The notes: generated from the letters alone by a model not told the origin. Positions 8,569 through 17,374 are shown, numbered from the stretch's first letter. The stretch: DNA of 64,000 nucleotides from Alteribacter aurantiacus DSM 18675 (GCF_000429705.1 NZ_KE386941.1:124001-188000), one strand, 5' to 3'. Numbers and translations: made by a program.

Positions 8569-9462
8569 ATGGAACAGTCGGTTAAACCGAAAAAGAAGCG
8601 CAAATTCGTCACTCCAAAGACGGCGCCTTACATGTTTATTGCACCAGCTGTGATCTTGTTCTTGATCTTCACGATGTACCCGGTTATTTCATCTCTCATC
8701 TTGAGTTTCCAACGAACATCCGGCGGTGTAACAGAGTTTGCAGGGCTTGCCAACTATCAGCGCTTGTTTAACGACCCGTTATTTTACAAAGCACTAGGAA
8801 ATACATTTACCATTTTAATTATCCAAGTCCCAATCATGCTTACCCTTGCCGTTATTTTAGCGGTCTTCATGAATTCGGCACTTCTTAAAATGCGCGGATT
8901 CTTCCGAGTGGCTTTCTTTATGCCGGCCATTACGGCACTCGTTGCTTATGCGATCATTTTTATGATTTTACTGGATGAAAACTACGGAATCGTCAACTAC
9001 CTGCTAAACATGATTGGTGTCGATTCTATTCCTTGGTTAAATGATCCATTTTGGGCGAAAGTGGCTTTGATCATTGCCGTAACGTGGCGTTGGACAGGCT
9101 ATAACATGGTTATTTTCTTGGCAGGACTTCAGAACATCTCAAGCTCGTTATATGAAGCTGCAAGTATCGATGGAGCGGGCAAAATTCGTCAGTTCTTCTC
9201 AATCACACTGCCACAGTTGAAGCCGATCTTCTTGTTTACATTCGTACTCTCAACGATCGGTACGCTTCAGCTTTTCGACGAACCGTTTATTTTAACCGGT
9301 GGTGGACCGAACAATTCCACATTGACGATTTCACTGTATCTTTACATGAACGGTTTCAGATACTTCGACTTTAACTATGCGTCAGCCATTGCCTATGTCC
9401 TCGTAATTATTATTGCGATTCTGTCTTGGCTGCAGATGAAAGTGGTAGGTGATAAAGAATGA
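8569..9462 (+). CDS. Sugar ABC transporter permease, MalF type
   Basis: Inner-membrane permease of the galactoside importer, 297 residues with six predicted membrane segments. The EAA loop, EAASIDGAGKIRQFFSITLP, lies near residue 200 and contacts the ATPase. The ribosome site AGAAAGGGG stands before ATG 8569. It is 27 bases after the M24-like gene and overlaps the next permease by four bases (ATGA), so the two permeases are probably translated together as a heterodimer. No ATPase gene is present in the locus; in Bacillus such importers usually borrow the shared ATPase MsmX, which is inferred here. Confidence 0.94.
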   Translation: MEQSVKPKKKRKFVTPKTAPYMFIAPAVILFLIFTMYPVISSLILSFQRTSGGVTEFAGLANYQRLFNDPLFYKALGNTFTILIIQVPIMLTLAVILAVFMNSALLKMRGFFRVAFFMPAITALVAYAIIFMILLDENYGIVNYLLNMIGVDSIPWLNDPFWAKVALIIAVTWRWTGYNMVIFLAGLQNISSSLYEAASIDGAGKIRQFFSITLPQLKPIFLFTFVLSTIGTLQLFDEPFILTGGGPNNSTLTISLYLYMNGFRYFDFNYASAIAYVLVIIIAILSWLQMKVVGDKE

Positions 9463-10298
9463 TGAAGAAAAAGAAAACACGCGAATTGCTTAAGAAAATC
9501 GGACTGTATTCATTCTTGTTCATCGGTGTTATCATCTCCATGTTTCCGTTTTATTGGATGTTTATCGGAGCAACAAACCCATCAGGGCAAATTTTCAGCA
9601 TCCCGCCCAATTTAACACCGGGTGATCATTTCTTTGAAAACTTACGGAACTTAAATGAGTCGGTTGGCATTTGGCGAGTCATGTTCAACTCTCTTGTCAT
9701 AACGCTGATTTTTACAGCGGTGAGTGTCTTCATTTGTTCTGCTGCAGGATATGCCTTTGCGAAGTTCGACTTTAAAGGGCGTAACGCGATTTTCTTCACG
9801 TTACTTCTTGCGATTATGATTCCTTATCACGTCACGCTGATCCCGCTTTTCAAACTAATGGCGGACCTTGAATGGTTAAACACTTATCGCGCAGTTATCC
9901 TGCCGCACTTGTCTTACCCATTCGCGATCTTCTTGATGAGACAAAACATGAAGGCCATTCCGGACTCTTTAATTGAGGCTTCACGAGTGGACGGCGCAGG
10001 AGAATTCCGCATCTTCTTCCGCGTTGTACTTCCAACGATGAGACCAGCCCTTGCTGCAGTAGCCATTTTCTTGTTCATGTTCCAGTGGAACAACTTCCTA
10101 TGGCCCCTCGTCGTTATGAATTCAAGTGACATGTACACACTACCAGTGGCACTATCCAGCCTTGTAGGAATGTCACGAATTGATTACGGTCAAATTATGC
10201 TAGGAACGACCATCTCAACATTACCAATCATGATCTTCTTCTTGCTTCTGCAAAAGCAGTTCATCTCAGGTATCTTGGGTGGCTCGGTGAAAGAGTAA
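9459..10298 (+). CDS. Sugar ABC transporter permease, MalG type
   Basis: Second permease of the importer, 279 residues. An N-terminal membrane segment begins near residue 15, with five more after it. The EAA loop EASRVDGAGEFRIFFRVVLP is at about 172-191. Its ATG overlaps the end of the MalF-type gene (ATGA), and the ribosome site lies within that gene. It closes the transport genes; a 387-base gap with a dispersed repeat separates it from the galactosidase gene. No clear terminator follows it, so read-through to the galactosidase is possible. Confidence 0.94.
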   Translation: MMKKKKTRELLKKIGLYSFLFIGVIISMFPFYWMFIGATNPSGQIFSIPPNLTPGDHFFENLRNLNESVGIWRVMFNSLVITLIFTAVSVFICSAAGYAFAKFDFKGRNAIFFTLLLAIMIPYHVTLIPLFKLMADLEWLNTYRAVILPHLSYPFAIFLMRQNMKAIPDSLIEASRVDGAGEFRIFFRVVLPTMRPALAAVAIFLFMFQWNNFLWPLVVMNSSDMYTLPVALSSLVGMSRIDYGQIMLGTTISTLPIMIFFLLLQKQFISGILGGSVKE

Positions 10299-10685
10299 TG
10301 TTATGCCTGTAAAACTAGCTATCTAAATTTGGGAATGGTACTTTCTGGAGTAGTAGCTAATCTAGCTTCTATTGTATAAGCTTCAAATAGTGAGTGTTTA
10401 GGAACACTGCTATCGAAAAAGTGTCGTTTATTAAGAGAGATGTTGAAGCCGAAGTGCCCGAGACTCCTGTGGCTGTGGGAGCTAGGCAAGACCCCGCAAG
10501 GCGCAAGCCTGAGGAGGCTTGACAGCACCGCCACGGAAAGCGAAGGGCACGCAGGCTTCAACCTAATCCTCGGTATTCTTATCCTAGAGGCAACCTTAAG
10601 GTAACAATTAAATTTTTATGGTACAAAAAGCATAAAAGCATCACGAAAAACAACAACGAAACTGAACTAAAGGTGGTAAAACAAC
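10299..10685. other. Gap between permease and galactosidase genes
   Basis: This 387-base stretch holds the dispersed repeat at 10440-10565. Between it and the ribosome site AAAGGTGG (10669-10676) lies an AT-rich segment that could carry a promoter for the galactosidase gene. I see no convincing terminator and no credible gene; an 80-codon frame on the minus strand is a translation of the repeat. Confidence 0.6.
10440..10565. repeat. Dispersed Bacillaceae-type repeat, short copy
   Basis: The element begins TGTTGAAGCC and ends GGCTTCAAC, so it has inverted ends. It contains GAGACTCCTGTGG, GCAAGACCCCGC, GAGGAGGCTTG and GCACCGCCACGGAAAGCGAA. A longer copy lies in opposite orientation at 52970-53180. 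Very similar segments are familiar in many Bacillaceae genomes; their function is unknown to me. Confidence 0.75.
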
Positions 10686-12695
10686 ATGTATATCGGTGTA
10701 GACTATTATCCAGAACAATGGCCAAAAACGCGCTGGTCCGAAGACGTGCGTATGATGAAAGAATTAGGAATTAACGTTGTACGAATCGCAGAATTCGGTT
10801 GGAGCCTGATGGAGCCAAATGAGGGCACGTACGACTTCTCATTATATGATGAAGCGATCGATCTTTTTGCCAAAAACGGGATTGACGTAGTACTTGGGAC
10901 GCCAACGGCAACACCTCCAGCTTGGATGGTCCAGCGCTACCCTGACATTCTTCCGGTCGATGAAAACGGGGTAACCATTTCTTTCGGTGCCCGCAGACAC
11001 TATACCGTAAACAGCAAGACCTACCAGGAGTTTTCTAAAAAAATCGTTGCCGAAATGGCGAAGCGTTACGGACAACACGCTGCCGTAATCGGTTGGCAAA
11101 CAGACAACGAATACGGACACGAAAAATCAGACCGTAGCTACGGAGACGAAGATCGTGCCCGTTTCCAAGATTGGTTAAAAGAAGAGTACGGCACACTTGA
11201 TAAGCTAAACGAAACATGGGGTACCGTGTTCTGGAGTCAGACTTACACAGAGTGGGAACAAATTCCTGTTCCGCGTAAAGTGTATCAAGAGCACAACCCA
11301 AGCCTTCTTCTCGACTTCGACCGCTTCTGTGCGGAGGCGTATAACCGTTATAACCGCCTTCAAGTGGAAGAGCTGAAAAAGCATATCGACGAGCGTCAGT
11401 TTATTACACACAACTTCGTATACACAGGTCTTGCGTTAAACCAAAAGGAAATGGCGAAAGACTTGGACTTCATCAGCTTTGACAACTACCCTGTATGGGG
11501 CGGACTACCAGAGCCGATTACACCAGCTAACATCGCACGTCAACACGACTTGTGCCGCGGAACGAAAAGCGGAAAAGGCTACTGGGTCATGGAAGAGCTG
11601 TCCGGTGCCCAAGGATGGAGCCGTATCGGCTACTTGCCTCGTCCGGGACACCTTCAACTTTGGACGTATCAAGCGATCAGCCGTGGTGCTGAAGCGATTG
11701 TTTACTTCCGTTGGCGCGCTGCCCGTTTTGGAACAGAAGAGTTCTGTCACGGAATCTTGGATCATGATGGCAAGCCAAAGCGCAAGTTCGACGAAGTAAA
11801 ACGCGTAATCGACAACATGAAAGTATTCGGTGACGATTGGATCGAAGCAGAGTACAAAGCGGACGTTGCTGTTTACCACGATCCTGAAAATGACTGGGCT
11901 TGGCAGATCCAACCGCAAAGTGAAATGTTCAACTATGTTAACGAATTCCTTCGATTCTACGAGCCTGCATACGCAGTAAATGCAAAAACAGACATCATCA
12001 GTGAAGTGGAAGATCTCGATTCTTACAAAGTCGTTGTGGTTCCTGTGTACTTCTTGACGAAGAAAGGGTTCACAGAAAAGCTCAAAGAGTACGCAAATGC
12101 CGGGGGAACCGTCATCTTGACGTATCGTTCCGGAGTGAAGGACGAGCACAACGTTGTAACCGATCAAACGCTCCCAGGTGATCTGGCTGAGATTGCTGGA
12201 ATCGAAGTAAATGAATACGAATCGCTACAAAGTGGTCAAGTGAACCAAGTCGAAGGGGTTAAAGGATCAATTGAGGGAATCGTATCTGATGCAACAGTAT
12301 GGTGCGACCTTGTAGATCCGGTTACCGCTGAAGTATTGGCCGAGTACCGCAACACGTTCTACTCCGGCCAAGCGGCAATCACTCGTAATCGCACAGGTAA
12401 AGGTTCAGTTTACTACATCGGCAGTGCCGTTGAACCTGAAATCCTACGTCCTCTTTACAAAGAGGTTCTCGGAGAAGTGGGCGTGACCATGGTTGAAACG
12501 CCTGAAAACGTAGAGGTGCTGTTCCGCGGCGAGAGCGGAAGCGAGTTCATGAGCATCCTGAACCACGACACAAAAGCTGCTCACTCTTTCGAACTACCTG
12601 AAGGAAAGTGGCAAGATCCTGTAACAGGTGATGTGTACGACGGCGCATTTACAATTGAGTCTCTCGGTAGCATCGTGTTAAAGAAACAACAGTAA
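10686..12695 (+). CDS. bgaB: GH42 beta-galactosidase
   Basis: Cytoplasmic beta-galactosidase of glycoside hydrolase family 42, 669 residues. It releases galactose from imported lactose or galacto-oligosaccharides for galKET. The (beta/alpha)8 domain comes first; the acid/base Glu142 lies in WQTDNEYG and the likely nucleophile Glu303 in VMEELSG. The GATase-like trimerisation domain (about 395-600) and a small beta domain follow. There is no signal peptide. The four cysteines that hold zinc in the Thermus A4 type enzyme are absent: HYTVNS replaces HYCFNS, and SDRSYGDEDR replaces the Cys-rich loop. The ribosome site is AAAGGTGG. It follows the importer, and a terminator closes it. Confidence 0.96.
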   Translation: MYIGVDYYPEQWPKTRWSEDVRMMKELGINVVRIAEFGWSLMEPNEGTYDFSLYDEAIDLFAKNGIDVVLGTPTATPPAWMVQRYPDILPVDENGVTISFGARRHYTVNSKTYQEFSKKIVAEMAKRYGQHAAVIGWQTDNEYGHEKSDRSYGDEDRARFQDWLKEEYGTLDKLNETWGTVFWSQTYTEWEQIPVPRKVYQEHNPSLLLDFDRFCAEAYNRYNRLQVEELKKHIDERQFITHNFVYTGLALNQKEMAKDLDFISFDNYPVWGGLPEPITPANIARQHDLCRGTKSGKGYWVMEELSGAQGWSRIGYLPRPGHLQLWTYQAISRGAEAIVYFRWRAARFGTEEFCHGILDHDGKPKRKFDEVKRVIDNMKVFGDDWIEAEYKADVAVYHDPENDWAWQIQPQSEMFNYVNEFLRFYEPAYAVNAKTDIISEVEDLDSYKVVVVPVYFLTKKGFTEKLKEYANAGGTVILTYRSGVKDEHNVVTDQTLPGDLAEIAGIEVNEYESLQSGQVNQVEGVKGSIEGIVSDATVWCDLVDPVTAEVLAEYRNTFYSGQAAITRNRTGKGSVYYIGSAVEPEILRPLYKEVLGEVGVTMVETPENVEVLFRGESGSEFMSILNHDTKAAHSFELPEGKWQDPVTGDVYDGAFTIESLGSIVLKKQQ

Positions 12696-12703
12696 ATAGG
12701 TGG

Positions 12704-12738
12704 TCAGGGGGAGCGGCAGCGCTCTCTCTGGCTTTTTT
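12704..12738 (+). terminator. Terminator of the galactosidase gene
   Basis: TCAGGGGGAGCG pairs with CGCTCTCTCTGG (two G-U pairs) around GCAG and is followed by CTTTTTT. Confidence 0.8.
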
Positions 12739-12740
12739 CT

Positions 12741-12920
12741 AAGGCACTGAAAAAGTTCGGACTTTAACTATTTCAGTTCCTTAAGCAATGAGCGAAACGG
12801 TTGCCTGTCTTAAAAGCCTGATACGAGTGGGTTTCTCGTAACAGGCGCGCAACCAAGTGGAGCCATTGCTATTCAAATAGAGGCACTGAAAAAGTTCGAA
12901 CTTTAACTTTTACAATGCCT
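12741..12920. repeat. MITE-like palindromic element, copy 1
   Basis: Two small hairpins starting AGGCACTGAAAAAGTTCG (12742 and 12881) flank a nested palindrome. In the palindrome CGGTTGC (12798) pairs with GCGCAACC (ends 12854), and inside it CCTGATACGAG pairs with CTCGTAACAGG. Copy 2 lies at 24760-24903 and a short remnant at 25190-25236. It has no coding capacity. The sequence differences between copies keep the stems paired. Confidence 0.8.
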
Positions 12921-12979
12921 TTCCTTGATGGAGTAGCCGCTCGGTCGGGGATATTGCAGTGTGATTGGTGAGAGCATTT

Positions 12980-13150
12980 GGAAAGTGATTGATAACTTCT
13001 GAAAGTGATGGATAACGGGACGAAAGTGATCGATAAATCTGAAAGTCGATGAAGAACCACGCAAACTCGATGGATAAATCTGAAAGTCGATGAAGAACCA
13101 CGCAAACTCGATTAACAAATCCCAAACTCGATGAACAAATCACGCCTACC
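12980..13150. repeat. Array of 20/21-base phrases (family I, reverse orientation)
   Basis: Eight phrases AAAGTGATNGATAA or AAACTCGATNNAYAA begin at 12982, 13002, 13023, 13042, 13063, 13083, 13104 and 13124 (spacings 20, 21, 19, 21, 20, 21, 20). Phrases alternate in type, so a 40-base segment at 13032-13071 recurs at 13073-13112, a 41-base step. It lies upstream of glpP. It is not a CRISPR: there are no conserved repeats with unrelated spacers. Confidence 0.85.
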
Positions 13151-13257
13151 CTATCCCATCCCACCATCGCCGCGCCCACCACACCTATCACCCCACACCT
13201 ATCTTTTACACCACCTTTGAAAAAAGGTACTATTGTAGGAGATAGGAGTGAAACGTT

Positions 13258-13824
13258 ATGAATGAACGCGCACAAACACTGCTTCCGGCCATCCGGCAGC
13301 TGAAAGATTTTGATTGGCTACTCGAAAGCCCATATCAAACGATTATTTTACTCGAAAGTCATGTCGGTCAACTTAGAAGTATCGTTACAACTGCAAAACG
13401 AGCGAATAAACAGCTCTTTATCCACGCAGATCTTGTTCACGGGTTGAAAAGTGACGATTACGGAGCCGATTTTTTATGCCAGGATATTAAAGTGGATGGG
13501 CTTATATCAACGAGAAAGAACATGGTTTTAAAAGCGAAGAAGCAAGGGATCTCAGCAATACAACGGTTGTTTCTCCTTGATTCCCTCGCTCTTGAAGCCA
13601 GCTATAAAAAGATTGAACTTACAAAGCCGGATTATATCGAAGTTCTCCCTGGGGTGGTGCCCAATTTGATCGAGGAAATTACGGATCGAACGCAAATACC
13701 GGTCATTGCAGGGGGACTTGTGCGGACATATTCCGATGTGGAAACGGCGCTTAAGGCAGGCGCATCGTCGGTGACAACATCTAATAAAGACCTATGGAAA
13801 GAGCACTTAGAAAGAGAAGCCTAA
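13258..13824 (+). CDS. glpP: Glycerol operon antiterminator GlpP
   Basis: GlpP is an RNA-binding TIM-barrel-like protein that, with glycerol 3-phosphate, lets RNA polymerase pass terminators ahead of glycerol genes. The 188-residue length is that of the family. Typical segments are seen: ILLESHVGQL near residue 31, the HADLVHGL block at 60-67, and the C-terminal PVIAGGLVRT and ALKAGASSVTTSN. The ribosome site GGAGATAGGAGTG precedes ATG 13258. The gene is 12 bases upstream of glpK, so the two form an operon. Its likely target, a terminator leader, is seen upstream of glpD (15396-15509). I see no such leader before glpP itself. Confidence 0.95.
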   Translation: MNERAQTLLPAIRQLKDFDWLLESPYQTIILLESHVGQLRSIVTTAKRANKQLFIHADLVHGLKSDDYGADFLCQDIKVDGLISTRKNMVLKAKKQGISAIQRLFLLDSLALEASYKKIELTKPDYIEVLPGVVPNLIEEITDRTQIPVIAGGLVRTYSDVETALKAGASSVTTSNKDLWKEHLEREA

Positions 13825-13836
13825 GGAGGAGTAACA

Positions 13837-15333
13837 ATGGACAAGACATACATTCTTTCATTAGACCAAGGAACAACAAGCTCACGAGCGATGCTTTTTG
13901 ATAAACAAGGGGAAGTTGTAGATATTGCTCAAACGGAATTCAGACAAATTTACCCGAATCCGGGGTGGGTGGAGCACAACGCAAACGAAATTTGGTCATC
14001 CATTCTGTCCGTGATTGCGGAACTCCTAAGTCGAACTGGGGTTTCCGCCAAGCAAATCGCGGGTATCGGAATTACGAACCAACGCGAGACTACTGTCGTG
14101 TGGGAAAAAGAAACCGGTCGTCCGATTCATAACGCGGTCGTTTGGCAATCGAGACAAACGGCTGCCATTTGTGAGCAGTTAAAAGCGGAAGGGCATGAAG
14201 ACACAATCCGTGAAAAAACAGGACTACTTGTAGATCCGTATTTTTCAGGTACAAAAGTAAAGTGGATTCTTGACCATGTAGAAGGAGCGCGTGAGAGAGC
14301 GGAAAAAGGAGAGCTTCTCTTCGGTACAATTGACAGCTGGCTCATCTGGAAGTTATCCGGAGGGAAAGCCCACGTAACCGACTACTCCAATGCGTCTCGT
14401 ACATTGATGTACAACATTCACGAGCTAAAGTGGGATGACGAACTTCTTTCCATATTAGGTGTACCAAAAGCGATGCTTCCTGAAGTGAAGCCGTCTTCAG
14501 AAGTGTATGGGACTACGGTTGATTACCACTTCTTCGGACAAGAGGTACCGATTGCAGGAGCGGCCGGAGATCAACAGGCAGCACTTTTCGGCCAAGCATG
14601 TTTTGAAAAAGGAATGGCAAAAAACACTTACGGAACCGGGTGCTTCATGCTTATGAACACTGGAGAAGAAGCGGTCAAATCAGAGCACGGGTTGCTCACG
14701 ACGATTGCCTGGGGACTGGACGGAAAAGTGGAATATGCTCTTGAGGGAAGTATTTTCGTTGCGGGCTCTGCGATTCATTGGCTTCGCGACGGGCTACGCA
14801 TGATTAAGGATGCAAAAGACACGGAAGCTTACGCTGAGCGCGTCGCGTCTACTGAAGGCGTATACCTTGTACCTGCATTTGTAGGGCTTGGTACGCCGTA
14901 TTGGGATTCCGATGCAAGAGGCGCGATTTTCGGATTGACCCGCGGTACAGAAAAAGAACATTTCATTCGTGCCACACTGGAGTCTCTTGCTTATCAAGCG
15001 AAAGACGTGGTTCGTGCAATGGAGGCTGATTCCCATATCGATGTAAAAACCCTTCGTGTCGATGGGGGAGCGGTAGCGAACAACTTCTTGATGCAATTCC
15101 AAAGCGACATTTTGGATGTTCCTGTTGAGCGTCCGGTTGTTCAGGAAACAACAGCACTTGGAGCCGCATACCTCGCCGGACTAGCTACTGGCTTTTGGTC
15201 AAGTAAAGAGGAGATTGCCAAGCAGTGGGATGTGGATCGTACGTTTAATACAAATATGCAAGCTACTGATCGAGACAGTCTTTACAAAGGATGGAAAAAA
15301 GCGATTGAAGCGACTGTAGCATATAAAGTTTAA
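13837..15333 (+). CDS. glpK: Glycerol kinase
   Basis: Glycerol kinase of the FGGY family makes sn-glycerol 3-phosphate from glycerol and ATP; its product is the GlpP effector and GlpD substrate. It is 498 residues long, the normal length. The N-terminal phosphate loop is DQGTTSSRAM at 10-19. His231 in YHFFGQEVPIAG is the residue phosphorylated by HPr in Firmicutes glycerol kinases, which implies control by the phosphotransferase system. Ribosome site AAGGAGGAG. The usual partner gene glpF (glycerol facilitator) is not next to it, so glycerol entry must depend on a gene elsewhere or on diffusion. Confidence 0.97.
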   Translation: MDKTYILSLDQGTTSSRAMLFDKQGEVVDIAQTEFRQIYPNPGWVEHNANEIWSSILSVIAELLSRTGVSAKQIAGIGITNQRETTVVWEKETGRPIHNAVVWQSRQTAAICEQLKAEGHEDTIREKTGLLVDPYFSGTKVKWILDHVEGARERAEKGELLFGTIDSWLIWKLSGGKAHVTDYSNASRTLMYNIHELKWDDELLSILGVPKAMLPEVKPSSEVYGTTVDYHFFGQEVPIAGAAGDQQAALFGQACFEKGMAKNTYGTGCFMLMNTGEEAVKSEHGLLTTIAWGLDGKVEYALEGSIFVAGSAIHWLRDGLRMIKDAKDTEAYAERVASTEGVYLVPAFVGLGTPYWDSDARGAIFGLTRGTEKEHFIRATLESLAYQAKDVVRAMEADSHIDVKTLRVDGGAVANNFLMQFQSDILDVPVERPVVQETTALGAAYLAGLATGFWSSKEEIAKQWDVDRTFNTNMQATDRDSLYKGWKKAIEATVAYKV

Positions 15334-15389
15334 TTCGTATTAAGACAAATTATCCGTGCTTATCCCTTTCATTAGGTACAAGGATGTAG

Positions 15390-15395
15390 TATACT
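15390..15395 (+). promoter_or_regulatory. -10 box of the glpD promoter
   Basis: TATACT at 15390-15395 follows a weak -35 (TTTCAT, 15367-15372) with a 17-base spacer. It would start transcription just ahead of the terminator leader. Confidence 0.5.
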
Positions 15396-15509
15396 AGAGT
15401 CAAGTTCATAACAGGTCGGAGATTAGGAGAAAGACCACAGCACGGGGTCCATAGGTGCGTATTTTACGCTTTTTGGGGGACTCTGATGTTGTGGTCTTTT
15501 CTTTTTTTG
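15396..15509 (+). promoter_or_regulatory. GlpP-type antitermination leader of glpD
   Basis: AAAGACCACAGCA (15430-15442) pairs with TGTTGTGGTCTTT (15487-15499) and is followed by a T-run (15497-15508), forming an intrinsic terminator between the glpD promoter and gene. Smaller inner stems include GCGTA with TACGC. A long-loop terminator in this position is how Bacillus glpD is controlled by GlpP and glycerol 3-phosphate. Confidence 0.8.
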
Positions 15510-15560
15510 AACCTGTCAGATAAAGTAAAATACGTTTTTATAAAAGAAAGGATGTTTGAA

Positions 15561-17225
15561 GTGGTCAAACCATTTTCAGCAATTCAGAGAAACACTTATT
15601 TAGATGAAATGCAGCAAGAGGAGCTTGATTTACTCGTAATCGGTGGAGGGATTACAGGAGCAGGTATTGCTCTTGACGCATCAGTACGTGGGCTTTCAAC
15701 GGGACTCATTGAGATGCAAGATTTTGCCGCAGGTACGTCAAGTCGTTCCACAAAGCTTGTTCACGGCGGTCTTCGCTATTTAAAGCAGTTTGAAGTGAAA
15801 CTTGTAGCAGAAGTAGGAAAAGAGCGAGCGATCGTTTACGAAAATGCCCCTCACGTAACGTCTCCTGAGTGGATGCTCTTGCCAATTATGAAAGGCGGCA
15901 CCTTCGGGAAGCTTTCCACTTCTGTAGGATTAAAAGCATACGACAAGCTTGCAGGTGTTAAAAGAAACGAGCGCCGAAGCATGCTAAATAAAAAAACAAC
16001 GCTAGAAAAAGCGCCACTTCTTCGTAAAGAAGGCCTAAAAGGAAGCGGCATTTACGTAGAATACAAAACCGATGATGCCCGCCTCACCCTTGAAATTATG
16101 AAAGAAGCGGTTCACCGAGGAACAAAAGCGACGAACTATACAAAAGCTGAGTCCCTTCTTTACAACGAAGCAGGCAAGGTCATTGGAGCGAAAGTGAAAG
16201 ATCTTGTAACAGGCAAGACCTTTGATATTAAAGCGAAGCGCGTGGTTAATGCAGCTGGTCCTTGGGTGGACGATCTTCGTGAGATTGATGGCTCCAAGAA
16301 AGGGAAGTTCCTTTATTTAACCAAAGGCGTTCACTTGGTGATCGATCAGTCTCGTTTCCCACTGAAACAAGCGGTTTACTTTGATACGGAAGATGATGGC
16401 AGAATGGTGTTTGCGATTCCTCGTGACGGGAAAACATACGTAGGGACTACAGACACGTATTATGATGGACGCATCGCTAGTCCTCGTATGACTCAAGAAG
16501 ACTTGGATTACATTTTGGATGCGGCAAACTACATGTTCCCAAGCTTGAAACTTGAAGAGAAAGACGTGGAATCTAGCTGGGCAGGACTAAGACCTCTTAT
16601 CCATGAAGAAGGAAAATCTGCATCAGAGATTTCACGAAAAGATGAAACATTTATTTCTGATTCTGGCTTAATTTCAATCGCAGGTGGTAAGCTGACCGGA
16701 TATCGTAAAATGGCTCAGCGAATCGTTGATATGGTTGCAAAAGATGTGGGCGTAAAAGGCAAATGCACTACTGACAAAATTGTTCTTTCGGGCGGAGACG
16801 TTGGTGGATCAAACGGTCTTGAATCGTTCAAAAAAGAACAAATCAAAGTTGGAATGGACTTAGGTCTTGATAAAAAAGAAGCGGAAAAGCTTGTAAAACT
16901 TTATGGATCAAACGTTAAGCGAGTCTTTGAAATTATGGAAACGTCCGGTGAAGAGGCTAAGCATTTCCATATGCCGAAAAGCTTGTACGCAAGCCTTGTT
17001 TACGGATTAGAAGAAGAGATGACTACGACACCGTTAGACTTCTTCAACCGTCGGACGGCTTCATTGTTCTTTGACATCCATTGGGTAAAGGAATGGAAAG
17101 TACAAGTCGTGAACTATATGGCATACCGTCTGCACTGGACGAGTGAACAGAGGGATCGCTATGTAGAAGAGCTTGAGCGTGAGATGGCTTACGCGATGAA
17201 TCCTGAAGAAAAGGTAAATGCATAA
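15561..17225 (+). CDS. glpD: Aerobic glycerol-3-phosphate dehydrogenase
   Basis: Membrane-associated FAD enzyme that oxidises glycerol 3-phosphate to dihydroxyacetone phosphate and passes electrons to quinone. The FAD-binding motif VIGGGITGAG is close to the N-terminus, followed by the family segments TSSRSTKLVHGGLRYL, GPWVDDLRE, VGTTDTYY and IAGGKLTGYRKMA. At 554 residues it matches Bacillus GlpD. The start is set at GTG 15561 because AGAAAGGA ends 8 bases before it; ATG 15552 is a close alternative. Longer in-frame starts would lie in the leader terminator and are rejected. Expression is probably controlled by GlpP through that leader. Confidence 0.96.
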   Translation: MVKPFSAIQRNTYLDEMQQEELDLLVIGGGITGAGIALDASVRGLSTGLIEMQDFAAGTSSRSTKLVHGGLRYLKQFEVKLVAEVGKERAIVYENAPHVTSPEWMLLPIMKGGTFGKLSTSVGLKAYDKLAGVKRNERRSMLNKKTTLEKAPLLRKEGLKGSGIYVEYKTDDARLTLEIMKEAVHRGTKATNYTKAESLLYNEAGKVIGAKVKDLVTGKTFDIKAKRVVNAAGPWVDDLREIDGSKKGKFLYLTKGVHLVIDQSRFPLKQAVYFDTEDDGRMVFAIPRDGKTYVGTTDTYYDGRIASPRMTQEDLDYILDAANYMFPSLKLEEKDVESSWAGLRPLIHEEGKSASEISRKDETFISDSGLISIAGGKLTGYRKMAQRIVDMVAKDVGVKGKCTTDKIVLSGGDVGGSNGLESFKKEQIKVGMDLGLDKKEAEKLVKLYGSNVKRVFEIMETSGEEAKHFHMPKSLYASLVYGLEEEMTTTPLDFFNRRTASLFFDIHWVKEWKVQVVNYMAYRLHWTSEQRDRYVEELEREMAYAMNPEEKVNA

Positions 17226-17274
17226 AAACGAGTCTTGGTTTTTTGCCTGACCACTCGTATAATAAAGGAAACTG

Positions 17275-17315
17275 GAAAAGCCCTATCACATTGTGTTTTG
17301 ATAGGGCTTTTCTTT
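17275..17315 (+). terminator. Terminator of glpD
   Basis: AAAAGCCCTATCA (17276-17288) pairs with TGATAGGGCTTTT (17299-17311) and a T-rich tail follows. Confidence 0.85.
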
Positions 17316-17374
17316 CTAAAGCCATCTTCACTCTAGCATCTACATACTAAATAACGATCTACAAGGAGGAACCA

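Noticed and set aside
10319..10561. An 80-codon minus-strand frame
   Set aside because: It reads through the dispersed repeat element, whose other copy at 52970 has a different coding pattern.
11505..12167. A 220-codon minus-strand frame
   Set aside because: It lies wholly antisense within the GH42 gene and mirrors its codon pattern; no ribosome site.
12980..13150. CRISPR-like tandem repeats
   Set aside because: Units are 19-21 bases without unique spacers, phrases are degenerate, and no cas gene is near.
13200..13257. Possible GlpP-responsive terminator before glpP
   Set aside because: ACCTTT...AAAGGT forms only a tiny hairpin with no T-run.
12869..13275. Overlapping minus-strand frames with repeated peptides upstream of glpP
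   Set aside because: They are translations of the 20/21-base phrase array; several frames are open at once and none has a plausible start.
15486..15560. Extended N-terminus of glpD from 15486
   Set aside because: That start lies in the 3' arm of the leader terminator and adds residues absent from GlpD proteins.
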